The translations under genes and the position numbers were made by a program. The notes below the pieces were generated by a model. It saw nothing but the letters and a program-made list of their open reading frames with translations. It did no database searches and had not been told where the DNA came from. Shown here piece after piece: positions 1 through 12,500 of a stretch of 64,000 nt of DNA (position 1 is its first letter; each line of letters starts with the position of its first letter). Source of the stretch: Acanthaster planci (Eukaryota > Echinodermata > Asteroidea > Valvatida > Acanthasteridae); the NCBI RefSeq assembly GCF_001949145.1, contig NW_019091440.1:524557-588556 (forward strand), read 5' to 3'.

Positions 1-190
1 GGACTTGTGACTGGACTTGTGACTGGCCTTGTGAAGGGACTTGTGACTGGACTTGTGACTGGACTTATGACTGGACTTGTGACTGGCCTTGTGAAGGGAC
101 TTGTGACTGGCCTTGTGACTGGACTTACAACTGGACTTGTGACTGGCCTTGTGGAGGGACTTGTGACTGGCCTTGGGAAAGGATTTGTGA
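1..190 (+). repeat. 12-bp minisatellite (CTTGTGACTGG type)
   Basis: A tandem array of a 12-base unit close to GGACTTGTGACT, with a variant GGCCTTGTGAAG, runs from the window edge to about 190. Because the unit is a multiple of three, it yields a long open frame of LVTG-type repeats with no sign of being a protein. It lies in the CABIN1 intron upstream of the first exon seen here. Related arrays occur at 10505-10752, 27623-27690 and 61268-61372. Confidence 0.9.
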
Positions 191-585
191 TGGACTTGAA
201 TACAACACTACCACAACTGCTCATTAGCAAAAACAAGCCAACGACTTCCTTAAGCATACATAGCAATGACGGTCCTTTTGTTTGAACTCAATATGTGCGC
301 ACAGGTTTGTGCATGCTTTGTGCCGGCCTTGCTGAGTGCGCACGGACATCTTCTGTCAGAAATTATGCGTGCATCAGACACCGAGTTGAAACAATTCCCA
401 CCAACCTGTCTCTTCGTGGTCATCGAGGGAGTACTTTATGTGTAACGTGCTTCAACCATCTCTCTCGGGTTGTTTCACCTGACTCCATTTTGTTGAACCG
501 CACATCTTCCCGTCCATTCCAATCCTGACAGTTTCACTGTCCTCAAGACCCAGTTCACGATCGTTTGCCCCTTTTTTTGCATCAG

Positions 586-3500
586 TGAGGAGGACCAGCT
601 TGCAACCATGGCAACCAACGATGATGCAGGGCGGTGCAGCACTCCCATGATTCCCTCCTCCCTCATGCTGCTGGACACTGCCCACGATTATCTCGGCCGG
701 TGAGTTTTCCCTTTGGCAGCACTCCTCGTGGGGAGCGGCATGCCTTTGGCTCTCCTAGCTGGACAAGTCTGCACATCCAGCGAAAGGAGTAGTAGCTGTA
801 TAGTGCGTTCATAAATACGCAAGATGGTTGAGCCATTATTCCTATTAGTTGAGAGCCGTCACATGGCCTGTCTTAAAAAATTGATAAAGATTGATAATTG
901 ATGGCTGTGCGTCACCATATGTAGTATGCACCTTACTGGTGCCTGTCTCCATATATGGAGATCGTTTACAAATTCACGTGAGAGAAACGCACCGTATCAT
1001 GGCTTGAGGGATATTTGGAAATAATGACATAAAATTGTTGACCAAAGTTATGGGAACTTTATAATTCTTAAAAACTGTGTCAAACTATGAGAAGGACGTC
1101 ATTACTTGAGTACTTAAGTACGATTATGACTGGTTAGACTCCAAGCATTCCAAGTTTTTCAGTCCCTTACGATAGTATCTTGACCCTATCAGGCGTTCGT
1201 GGTGCTGCAATTCCAACGGAGCCTTCCTGCGTTTGTACATCTCTGTCCTGAGCCGCGAGATCGCCACGGGAACAGAGGAGGACCCGCATCCCTTCCTGAG
1301 CGACCTGCAGTACTCCCTGGAGCAGTGCTTCTTCTGCCTCCACAGCCACCCCAGCAAGAAGACGAAGGCTAGACATCTTCAGGACCACGGCGTGGAGGAA
1401 GTAAGATGGTCGTTGTCCCCCTGAACCCTTCTTGCAACGAGGCCCAATTTCATGACACTGCTTAACAGCGAGCAGCAAAATTATGCTTTACCATCGGCCT
1501 TGAGCAGAAGCACCCCCTGATTGGTTGAAAAGAACCGTGTTGGTGGGGAATGCTCCTTTTGTTGGTAGCATAACACATGAATTTCTTAGTCACTTGTGAA
1601 CTAGCGAAATGCAGTTCCCACCAAGGAAGCCTTTCATTGCTAGGAAAATTCTGCCCTTGCTTGGGCCCGCTTGAGGTGGAGTGGAGAAAATTTTGCTGTT
1701 ACCTTAAGTGCTGTTTCATTACGTGGTTGTGCTAACGGTTGCACACATGTGGAGATTTCCATTGTTACATCTCAATAAGCACTTTCTTCCTTCTAGGTAA
1801 GCAGCCATTTGTGCTTACTGCTTATTGTCTTCATGAAATATGCGGAGCCTCAAGCATGAAATCATGTGCTTAGCAGCGCTGTGAAATTGGGCCCTGGAAT
1901 GCTGAACGTTCTTACAGGATTTTCTCTTGTGACTAGCAGCTCCTCGAAACTGAACTCTGAATTTAAAGAGGCTGAACCTGTGACCTCTGTCTTGCAGCTG
2001 CCCATGGACATGGAGGACGCCCGTCTCATCTTCGACTACTTCAAGCCCAGCGTGCTGCCCGAGTTTGACTCCTACAAGACCTCCTCGCTGTCGGGTGACC
2101 TGGAGAGCCTCCTCCTGAAGATCGTCCGCATCATCCCGCCCATGGAGGACCCGCCTGTCACCATGGAAATGCTGCAGGCCTACGTCGAGGCCAAGACGGA
2201 TGAGCCCCCTTCCATCCCTGCCGATCGGCCCATCATCAGGTAATTGTCCGCAGTCATTCAAGTTTTTCTGTTTTTCGTGGTGAATTTAAAAAAAAAAAAT
2301 TATCTGATGCCGTTCAGTGATTTGTGCAAAGTTGATTGAAGGGCCAATTGTAGGGGGATTTTTTGCCCTGGAATTTTTACAAATGCTCCTCACAAATAAA
2401 CCCGCCATCGTGTTCAGTTTTCTCCATTTTATACCAGTCAGTCGGTATTTCACGGTCAAATTAAGCAGAGAACTTTAAATTGTAAAGCCACGGTCCCTTA
2501 CCTAAACTCTTTTTTTTTCAGACCGGTGGTCAAGGAAATTTACTACTTGCTGGCAGATTTCTACTTCAAGAACAAGGAGCTCTTGTGAGTACAAGTCCTT
2601 GGCATTAAAAGGTTTTCTCTCCCTGCCAATGACGTTTTGGCCTGTATATCAATACTTATAGGGCTTAAGTTTTACATTGCATAATCGGTCTAAAATTCTC
2701 AGAAACAGATTTTTTTAAGATCAAGTTTCAGGTCCTCCATTTTCCTCTATTTGCGTAGCTGATATTTCTTGGGCAAAAAGTTTTTGAGTACTTTTCTCCT
2801 GAAAACTTTATTTTGACACAGCCGTGCCAGTGTGAAGTCTCAGACTGATTTGGGAATCTTACCTTCTTGATTTCACCATCCGACGTCCATATTCTTCATG
2901 TTTGTTCAGACGTAGCCAATTGGCAGTCAAATTGGCACCTAGAAGTGCCTGACTCTAACACTAGAAACAAGCGTATTCACCCACGGCCCATTTCTGGTGA
3001 TATCCGTTGTAAGCCTGCGGGTCAAAAGTTATACTCCGTTTTGCTCTCTTCACTTCTTTCTACCTGCGCAGCAAAGCCATCAAGCTCTACATGCAGGATC
3101 TCTGTGTGTGTCCGGACCGGTTGGACAGCTGGGCCGGAATGGCCCTGGCCCGGAGTGGACGACTCGAGCTCAAATTCAACATGGTCAGTTACACTTGCAA
3201 TGACAAAAAATCCCATTTTGTTTTCCTCATATGCAAGTTCACTCTTCAGATCACTGGATCTGCAGTGTCATTATGTTTTTGTTTTTTTTAAGGTTGTCAC
3301 TTCAGACAGGTGTTTTAAATGGGGATAGGTCAAAGTGGACAATTGCAAATGATTTTTTCTTTTAATAGGATTATTATACATTGATTTTTTTTGCTGTCGC
3401 AGTGCGATTCTAAAACTGAGGGCACCATCTACAAACACTCTGTGGCCGCCTTGCGCTGCTTCCAGCGAGCCCTGGAGATAGATCGAACCAATCGCTCGCT

Positions 3501-6500
3501 TTGGATCGAGTACGGCTCTATGGCGTACATGGTGCACTCCTACGCATCCCGACAACTCAAGCAGGTAAAGCCACAGTCAGTCAGTCAGTCAATCAGTCTG
3601 TTCCGGTCCTGGTAGTCCCTCGTTTGGTCAGTCTGTAAGCCGTTTACCACGAGACTAGCCCACTGTGTATCTCCTTTTGCTTTCGTGCCAAATACTGTCC
3701 CCTAAACTGAGCACATACGCCAGTTTGTTTGAGGACCATTTTCAACAAAAGACCTCGGCGAACAACAGCTCATTCTCTGTGGTTTCTGTGTGTTTGTGTC
3801 CTGAGGCCGTACTGCAAAACAGTGTCTTGTTTTCAGAGCAGGGAAGTGTATTGTGTCATGGGTTTGGATGTGACTCGGTTCTGAGTTTTGAATTGACACT
3901 CTATTCTGAGTTTTAACTTAGGTCTGTTGTGAATTTAGAATAATTTTTTTTCTGAGTTGGGATCAACTTTCTACTCTGAGCTAGAATCAAATCTATTCGG
4001 AGTCTGAAATCAATTTCAACTTCAGAATTGATTTTCTTCTTAGTATAACATACTCTTTTCCAAGAGTTTTCCATCTTGACCTGTGTATAAAGTTTCGTAA
4101 AACTTCAAAAATATGTGTTGGGATCAAGGTGTCGCAGGAGGGGCGAAGTATAGATTAGCGTCCTTGTGCTTTGATGTGTTATTCCAAATTATGGATTGAA
4201 AGTCATGTCTCCATATGAAAAGAAATTCAAAGCGAAGCTGCAGAGGATTTATCAGTCAGGTGATTTTTGACAGTCGGCGTTCAGTTTACTCAAGCATACA
4301 CGGAAACGTGTCCCTTTAAAGGGACTATGAAGTAGAAATATGGTACTAAATTGTACTAAAACCCTTGAAATTGCACCTCCGGGTCTCAGTTTATCTGATT
4401 TTAAACCTTTGTTTTGCAATTTTAACCCATATTTTGGAGCTTTTTTTTTGGTTTTTATGCTTACGCACATTTGCATATTCATAAGCAAAACTATGATGTC
4501 ATCCAAGGCACTGAATCTCAATGTTGCACTGATTTGTGCAAAGAATATTTCTAGATTTTTTTGAACACTGCTATGGTAGATTTCATTTCCTTTTGCAATT
4601 TATTGTTGTGCAAGTATATTGCAATAAGTAAGCAAGCAACCTTTTTCACAGAAATGTTTTCAGGTAGCAAATTTGGAGTTCCCAATTTGAACATGAAAAC
4701 ATGCAAACTGTGCCTTGCCTTCCTTGATTTTTTACATGAGAGGAAAAGCGCCCTCACTTGTCCAGAAATGCTTGGTCAATTTGGAATGTTTAAAAAGTAC
4801 ACTTTTCAGTTCACATATCTCAAAAAAAAAGTCAAACATTTCTTCATACACTTAAGAAGAGTACAGAGATACACAAAATAGTGATTCTAAGAAAATTATT
4901 TCAGGGATCCCTTAAAATCTCTCAACTTTCTGGCGTACATGAAATTGCCAATAGAAATACCCAGATTCGAAAATGCACGTGCCTTTGCCTGTCATGTTAT
5001 ATCACATGAAAACCTCTATACCTGCAATTCTAGCAAAATAGTCAGGCTCTTTCCATTCCAGAGTGTTCATTATAAATGAAGTGGGTTCGGGGAGTATGAT
5101 CTAAAATGGCCATCTTGTAAGTGAAGCTCGTTCAGCGTTTGGAATCGACTGTTTTTCTGAGTCTGGAATTTATCGTGTTCTGTTCTGCAGAGGGAGCAGT
5201 TTTCGCTTACTGAAGACATCGTGGAATTCCTGCAGGAGAAGCGATCGGAGTGTCTGGGGTTGGCTGAGAGGTGCTTCGAGGAGGCGAGGCAGTGCGAGGT
5301 GGACGGGGAGGAGGAGGAATGGCTGGTGCACTACATGCTGGGCAAGGTGGCCGAGAAGAGGCAGACGAGCCCTGAAGACTTTCTGGAACATTACAAGAAG
5401 GTAGGAGAAGGGTGGGCGGTTCATGGTGGGGTTTCTGGGGGAGGGGGGGTATCGCAGGCTGGGCAAGGTGGCCGAGAAGAGGCAGACAAGCCCCAAAGAC
5501 TTCCTAGTGGATTACAAGAAGGTAGGAGGAGGTTGGAGTTGATAGTGGGATATTGGGGGGGGGGGGCTGGTGTTGCATTGTGGGAAGGTTGATTTAAAAG
5601 AAGATGAATCCTGAAAAATTCATAACAGAGGAAGAGGATGATGGAATGTGTGGTCAGTGTTGCATGCTGGGAACAATGGCTTTGACGGTACAGACAAGTC
5701 CCAAAGTACTTTGATCTGACTTCATTTGGTTTTAATTTCATACTATTTAAATTTGATCTGTTTGAAAGGTATTTGACTTAATTTCATTTTATTCATTTAT
5801 ACCTCGTTCCAGAGGTTCCTTTGTTACCTGATTCCTTGTCTTTTTCTTGTTCAGGCTGCTTATTATCTTCATGAAGACGAGGCGAAATATCCCAAGAAGA
5901 TTGCGTACCACAACCCACCGGATCTCTCCTTGGAGGCCTTGGAGGTCAGTAAACATGCATAATTCATGAAATTGATGAGTAAATTACGAGCTGCCTTGTA
6001 CAGTTTTACACATTGAAGCATACAGGTTCATGACTCTGCATGAATACTCCGTGTCTCCTTGTCTCCATTTCCAGCTCTTGCTTTGGGCATTTGTTTCATG
6101 AATTCAGTGAAGCTGCATTTTCTGCCCTAAAACTGTCAAACTGTCTCCTGCAGGGTCGAAGCTCGGAGTGTTTCCAACAAAGATCGTATAGCGCTGAAGG
6201 CGCAAGATGGATAACTCTGCCCAAAAGGTGTAATTACCATGGGCGCCATTTGAGCAAGCGATATGCTTGCACAGTTTACGGTAATGCTTTAGGCGTAGGT
6301 GCACCAGGTGTACGTGCCTGCCGCGGCGCCAGCGCCTGTTCGTTAATGTGTATTGCGCAGGCATATCGCTTGCTCAAATGGCGCCCATGCGATTACAATG
6401 TTTTACGTGTATTCACGTGAAGTTCTCCATGTTGCGCCGCTACACGGCACCCTATGATCTTTGGTTTCCATTTTGGTTCCAGCCTTAAAAGCTTGAATCT

Positions 6501-9500
6501 TGGAGTCTCACTTGAAGCCGCAAACGGGAGACAGAGTCGTGATTGTCTCACTCGCTATCTCATTGTTTCTCGGCAGATGTACTTCAGGCTTCACGCCTCC
6601 ATCTTGAAACTGCTGGGGAAACCCCTGCCGGGTTTCCACGGTGATTATGCCATGCTTCAGCGCTACGTCTTAGAGGCTGCCGACGAACCATTCGTTTCTG
6701 CCCAGGAGAAAATGGACACTAGTGAACCGTTAGTTGACCTTTGAACCCGTTGCATGAATATTGTTCCACATGCTTAGAATTTTCAGGGTTTGAAAAGCTC
6801 ATTTAAAACTCATCTTATTTCCTTTCAACCCAACATCAGACCCTCTTCAGCAGACAACGACCCGGACGCCAAGTCGCCATTTCCCAGCATCAGAGTGCAG
6901 CTGGAGGGCAGAGGTCAGGCCGATGCTAAGGATCTAGAGGTCAGACCAGAGAAGGCCAAAGTTCCTGGCAGTCCCTTGTTTGTTGCCACCCCGACTGACC
7001 ACGACTACGTGCGGTCCAGGGGAAGAAAGAGGCAGCTAGTCATGACCTCAACAGGTGAGACTGCTCCGACCCCTTGGTCAACTGGAGCAGTGGGTTGTCC
7101 AATGAGCCCTAAGCTGGCCCAATAGAAGGTGCAATTTTCTTAGCAGCGGAGGCTCCTTTGGTCGGAAGTGAACTTTGCTGGTTCAGGAATGACCAAGAAA
7201 TGCACGCGTAACGGTGGCATCGCTGCCAACAAAATAACCCCTCCCCACCAACATGGCTCTTTTTAATCAATGAGGGGGTGCTTCTGCTGAAGGTGGATTG
7301 CCTCAGCCAAACTGCCTGAAAAGTTTTTGAGTCGAGCCCAGCCACCATTATCTTTAGTTTGACACTTGAATGCTTTTAAGCGTAAAGAATGATTGTGAAG
7401 GCTTCTGGAAAGTTGCAAAGAATGCCTTGATGTCAGGGTTACAGTTTTGCATCAAGGCCTGCCTAATTTAATCCGTATCCATCGGTAGATTTTCAGTTTT
7501 TTGTCCACTTTCCCCGATTTCAGACTCATCAGCATTTCCTGTGCTGTCTCGTGATGAGCAGTCAACCAGTACTTCAGGTCTCCCACCTTGCAGCAAAGAT
7601 GCAATGGCCGGGGCAACCTCCGCAGCCGAGCTCCTGAAGTCCCTGGCCAAGATCCACACTGACATTCTGGACCAACCAGCGGAGAAGAGGAGACTTCTTG
7701 AGGCTCCTCCGGGACCGGAGAGTGTCGGACAGCGGACAGAGCCACAGGCTGACCTTGGAGTCGACAAGGCGACCTCTTCCCAGATCCAAGAGCAGAGGGA
7801 GGACCCTGAATCGGTTGAAGGGGCAGTTGAGGAATTCCTGGCAGCCTCCGCAGGTAAGCAACTGGGGGTGGAGGATCTCGCCGAGCCGGACAGGAAGGGA
7901 TTAACGGAGGTCAAGATTGTCACAGGAGATGCCACAGGAGAGGTTGAGAAAGACAAGACAGACAGCCTGACTGGAGAGAGAAGCCATAGCGACGTGGTGT
8001 CTGGTGATGTAGAAGAGAAAGGGTCATCTGTAAGCCAGCAGCAATTGGGAAATGAAACACCTGAAGAAGATGTGGTTACTAAGGAAATGGCTGATCAGCT
8101 GAACGAAACGAACCCCAGCATCATCGTCATCTCCTCTGAAGAGTCAGAAGATCAGATGGAATCTGAAGACTCAGTACCGACAGAGAAGCAGGTGACCACA
8201 GAAACAGTGGCACTACCAACTGCGGTGATCAGTGAAATGAGAGAGACAGGCACTGAAGTGAAGGACGTGGTTACCAAGGAGATGGGTGTGCAGGCAAATG
8301 AGGAATCAGTCGCTGATTTTTCCGTCATCACCATTTCATCAGAGGATTCCAGTGACCAGATGGATCTCACAGAGCCCAGAACATCTAAGAACGACAAAGA
8401 CGGTTTCGAGGAGAATTTGAAGACAGATGCAAAGGAGGTAGCAGAAGACAAGAATGATAAGAATGCAGACTCATTGATGGAGAGGGAAATGGAAGGAGAC
8501 CTTGGGGAGGGTTTTGAAAAGGATGAGAAAAAGGTAGAGGTTAGAGAACAGGGAGCGTCAGATGATGTAGTGCCAGTCAAGGATACGGAACAAAATCACA
8601 AAGATGGTTTGAAAATGGAAGCAAAGGCAGACACGGAAGTCAGACCTGAGGAGAAACAGGAGGGCAAAACACTGAGTGATGTGGATCGGGGGGAGCTGAG
8701 CGACAGCAGACAGGTCGAGGATGAAGTGAAGAAGACAGAGGCTGCTTGCGGCCAGAGTCAGGAGGAGCAGAAGGCGTGGCTGGTGGAGCGATGCCTAGAG
8801 GCGATGAAGCTGTGCCTATCGCGTTTTCCCCAGCACTACAAGTCGCTGTACCGGATGGCCAATGCCTACGCCACGACGAGCACTGAGCAGGTGAGAAATG
8901 ACAAGGCCTTCATGACTCTGTTATGTCGAACCCAGAAGGTTGTCCAAAAAGCGTAAGCCATTGTTCAACAGAGCTCTGAAACGTCAAATATGTGTGCGCA
9001 TGCAGAGTTTATGCAAACCTGCCTGAGTGTCACATCATTTCGAGCAGAAATCCACTAAAGGCTGTTGATGGGTTTGGTCGGTTGATTTCAACTCAAGCGA
9101 GTTTTTGCTGCAAATGTTTAGAATGGCAAATTGGCTTCGCTTTTGCATTCACCTGAAGTATGAACCAGCCTTTACTGTACCATACCATAATACGTGCACT
9201 AATGACAGCTGCTAATGAGTGGCTGAATCAATCACTCATAGCAAGCAAGTCTGGCCCAAGCCAGTTTGGCTGATCAGGCTGGTGCTTATCTCCGTTTTTC
9301 TTGGCATGAAGCGACTGAGAATATTTCTATCCCCACTTGGCTGGGATGCCAGTCCATCGCAGGTTGCTTCCCCAGGCAAGGCTGGCAACCCATTTATACT
9401 CCTGGGTGGAGAGGGGCAAGCAGGGGTAAAGTGGCTTGCCAAAGACCACGACATAAAGCCATCAGCTGGATTCGAACCTCCAACCCTATGATTGGAAGCT

Positions 9501-12500
9501 ACAGTCCCTAACCACTCTCCCACGTGCCCCCTCATCACTCATAGGCCGGCGCATCATTTTTTAGCTGTAGCCAAGCAACTCACGCATATCTTCTCCTTGC
9601 TTGCTGGCATCCGCTCGCAGGGTCTGCAGTGGAGTCGCGACCTGTTGCTCGGCAGCAACCAGCCTTGGCAACAGACAAGCCACATGCCATCGCCGGGGCT
9701 CTTCGCCGAGCACTGGAAGACCAAGAACCTCTTCCACGGAGTCTGGAGGATCCCCATCAGTGAAATTGACAGGTAAAACCTATTATTTCGCAACCACTTC
9801 ACGCCAGATGATGGGTAAACATGGCAGGGATTTCCTCTATTCCATCACAAGAAGGATATTTAATACGTCGACTGCCGACAATACGTACACATGCGCGCAT
9901 ATTTATTAGGTTACATTTGATCCTGAGTAGGTCCTGATATATTCTTTTTTGAGTGTTTAATAAATACAGTGCCTACGAGATAACTTGTACCTTGGCAATG
10001 GGATGGAGTTGGACATTTTATTACGCCAGCTACAAGTTGTCTTATGGAAGATTACTGCTTACTTAACTGTGGAACAAAATGAAGAACATCCGTCGGTGAA
10101 AGTGTATTTCCAAGGTTTTTTTTTTTTTAAAATAAGTGTAGGGCTGTCATTTTCCCAAATTGACTGGATTTCTACCAAGATTTTAAATTCTCCAGTCCAA
10201 CTAAAAGCAGTCCTCCCACAACTTCTGCGCTGTGTTGGTCTTTTGGTCTCATCAGGTCAGGTAGTTTCTCCTGGCATATGTATCGCTCTGTCAGCCTGCT
10301 CATCGACATTCTAAGGAGATTACGCGATCACTCCATGCTGCTGCAGATTGCCGTCAAACTGAACCGGACACCGGAACTTGGAAAGTGAGTTTCGTTCAAT
10401 TTTTACAGGATATCCTAAAGAAAGCTCATGTAGGTCAGGTGGCCGCATTCAAGGTATTCGAGTAACGGTGACATAAGCCTTCCTTTGCCATCATGTACCT
10501 TGTTATTTGTGACTAGCCTCGTAGCTGGTCTTGTGACTAGGCTATCTTGTGTCCGGTCCCTTGTCTGGTCTTATGACTTGTCTTGTGACTGGTCTTGAGT
10601 CTAGTCTTATGGCGAGTCTTATGTCTGGTCTTGTGACTGGTCTTTTGACTGGTCTTGTGTCTGGTGTTGTGTCTGGTCTTGTGCCTGGTCTTGTGCCTGG
10701 TCTTGTGTCTGGTCTTGTGTCTGGTCTTGTGACTGTTGTGACTTCAACGTCGAGTCTTTGACCAGTTTCAGGTTCATGGGGCCAAGACTCCTGTGCCACA
10801 GTTTTGAATGCAAGATTGCCTTAGTATACCAGCCACCATTTTGTGTTTATAATGCCACCGTTTTGTTCCCAATCTCCAGGAAATTCCTGCGTGATGTCGA
10901 CCGACAGTTTCTGGCCAGGCATTGCTACAGGACCTGCGTGGAGGTTCTGGCGGAGGAAATTGAGTTGGCAAGAACAGAGGACAAGGAACAGCAGCAACAG
11001 GTGATCAGCAGTTGATTTCACAGACGGCCGTTTTTCCCTTCTCAGTCTTTTGGAAACATTGTTTCCTCCTGCTGAAAATGTCACTTAACCCCTCCGCTAC
11101 GGAGGACTGCTACTACAGCACTATTGTGTGAGGATTAGTGCATACCACACATACAGTCTATTCACCATGCAGCTGCTGGTTCAATGGGGCCTGCTGCTGG
11201 ACAAAGCCCTCCATTCAGGGCATACCACAGCCCAGCAGTCGCGGTCAAAATAATCCCACCGCGAAGGGGTTTATAATAATAATAGCAACACAGTTTTGAT
11301 CAGTGTAGCACATCAGACGAAAGTCTCGATGCACTTCACAAGAAGAAACAAAAGTAATTAATGGAACAGGTAAGTTTTAAGGAGTGTTTTAACTACTTCC
11401 TGCCGGGGAGCCCTGTTTCATGCACCGCGTGTTTATACATGTGCCCGGGGTCTCCAAAATCGGACAAAGGGAACAGGGCCTGTAACAAAAGAGCATACTC
11501 AGAACAAAAGACCAGGCTACTGCACATTACCGACATTTTTTCACTCTCAATAGTGGAGATAATCCAGCCTTGTTTTGAAACAGTATACCACCGTTTTGGG
11601 GATTTAGCATGAGTGGATTACCACCTGGGACAAAAGTGCTCCACCACCGCAGCGATGAGCCACACAGCACCGCTGCACACTAATCTGGCCCCTATTGAAA
11701 AGAGGTCAGCAGCGCACTGTGCCAGGTTCGTGAACAAAAGAAAGTTATATAACACCGCACAATCTGGGCTCTTTGTACAAAGCTTCAGGCCTGGCTGAAA
11801 TACTCGGGCGTCAGTAGATTTTGTCTGTCAGACTAGAGTGGCCACCAGACAGTAGTTCAAGTGGGTGTAAATGTCAATTAATTGAAATGATGAATTTTTG
11901 AACAATTTTGAAAACCGAAAATCTTGAAAAAGACCCGATTATGTGCACTGCATTTTTCAAACCACCCGACAGCAAGTGGTTAAATTCAAATTCGGTATTG
12001 ACAGTTCTAATTTTTTTTCCAAATGTCGGCTTTTCTCAACTTGTTTCCCTTGAAACTATCCCTGCCCAACCATTTTAAAAAATGTTTAAAATTTTTTCTG
12101 AATGTTTCCCATGGTTTTGTGGCAGTCGATTCTACTGTGCCTAACTCTATTATATAAAGTCCATTTTTTTGTCTCCTGCATTGAGAATTGAATTGGACAC
12201 TACTCGAGAAAAGTACATTACAGTTCTCAGAATTGGGTCCAAGAAAAAAATCATTAAGGTCACAGCATCATAACATTCATAATATTCTGGACCGGGAAAA
12301 AAATCGGTGGTAAGCTCATCCAACCCCCCAAGAAATTGTATGAATAGAATCCGTCCCTTTCCATCCGAAAAAAGTCTGTTTCACTACCTTCTTTGTCTTG
12401 TCACATCAATCTCGCCTAGGTTGTCCTGTCCGCCTATCGTCTGGTCCAGACCGCCCAGAACAAGCTCCAGACCGACTCCAGCTTACCAACCAAACTCCTG

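Noticed and set aside
7-285. Open frame of LVTG-type repeats on the plus strand
   Set aside because: It is the 12-bp minisatellite, whose unit is a multiple of three; not a gene.
6040-6420. 126-residue plus-strand frame and its antisense partner
   Set aside because: It spans a palindromic MITE in a CABIN1 intron, which makes open frames on both strands.
7452-7956. Minus-strand frames antisense to the large CABIN1 exon
   Set aside because: They mirror a long low-complexity coding exon and have no independent signals.
10542-10799. Open frames on both strands over the second 12-mer array
   Set aside because: Same artefact of a 12-base repeat without stops.
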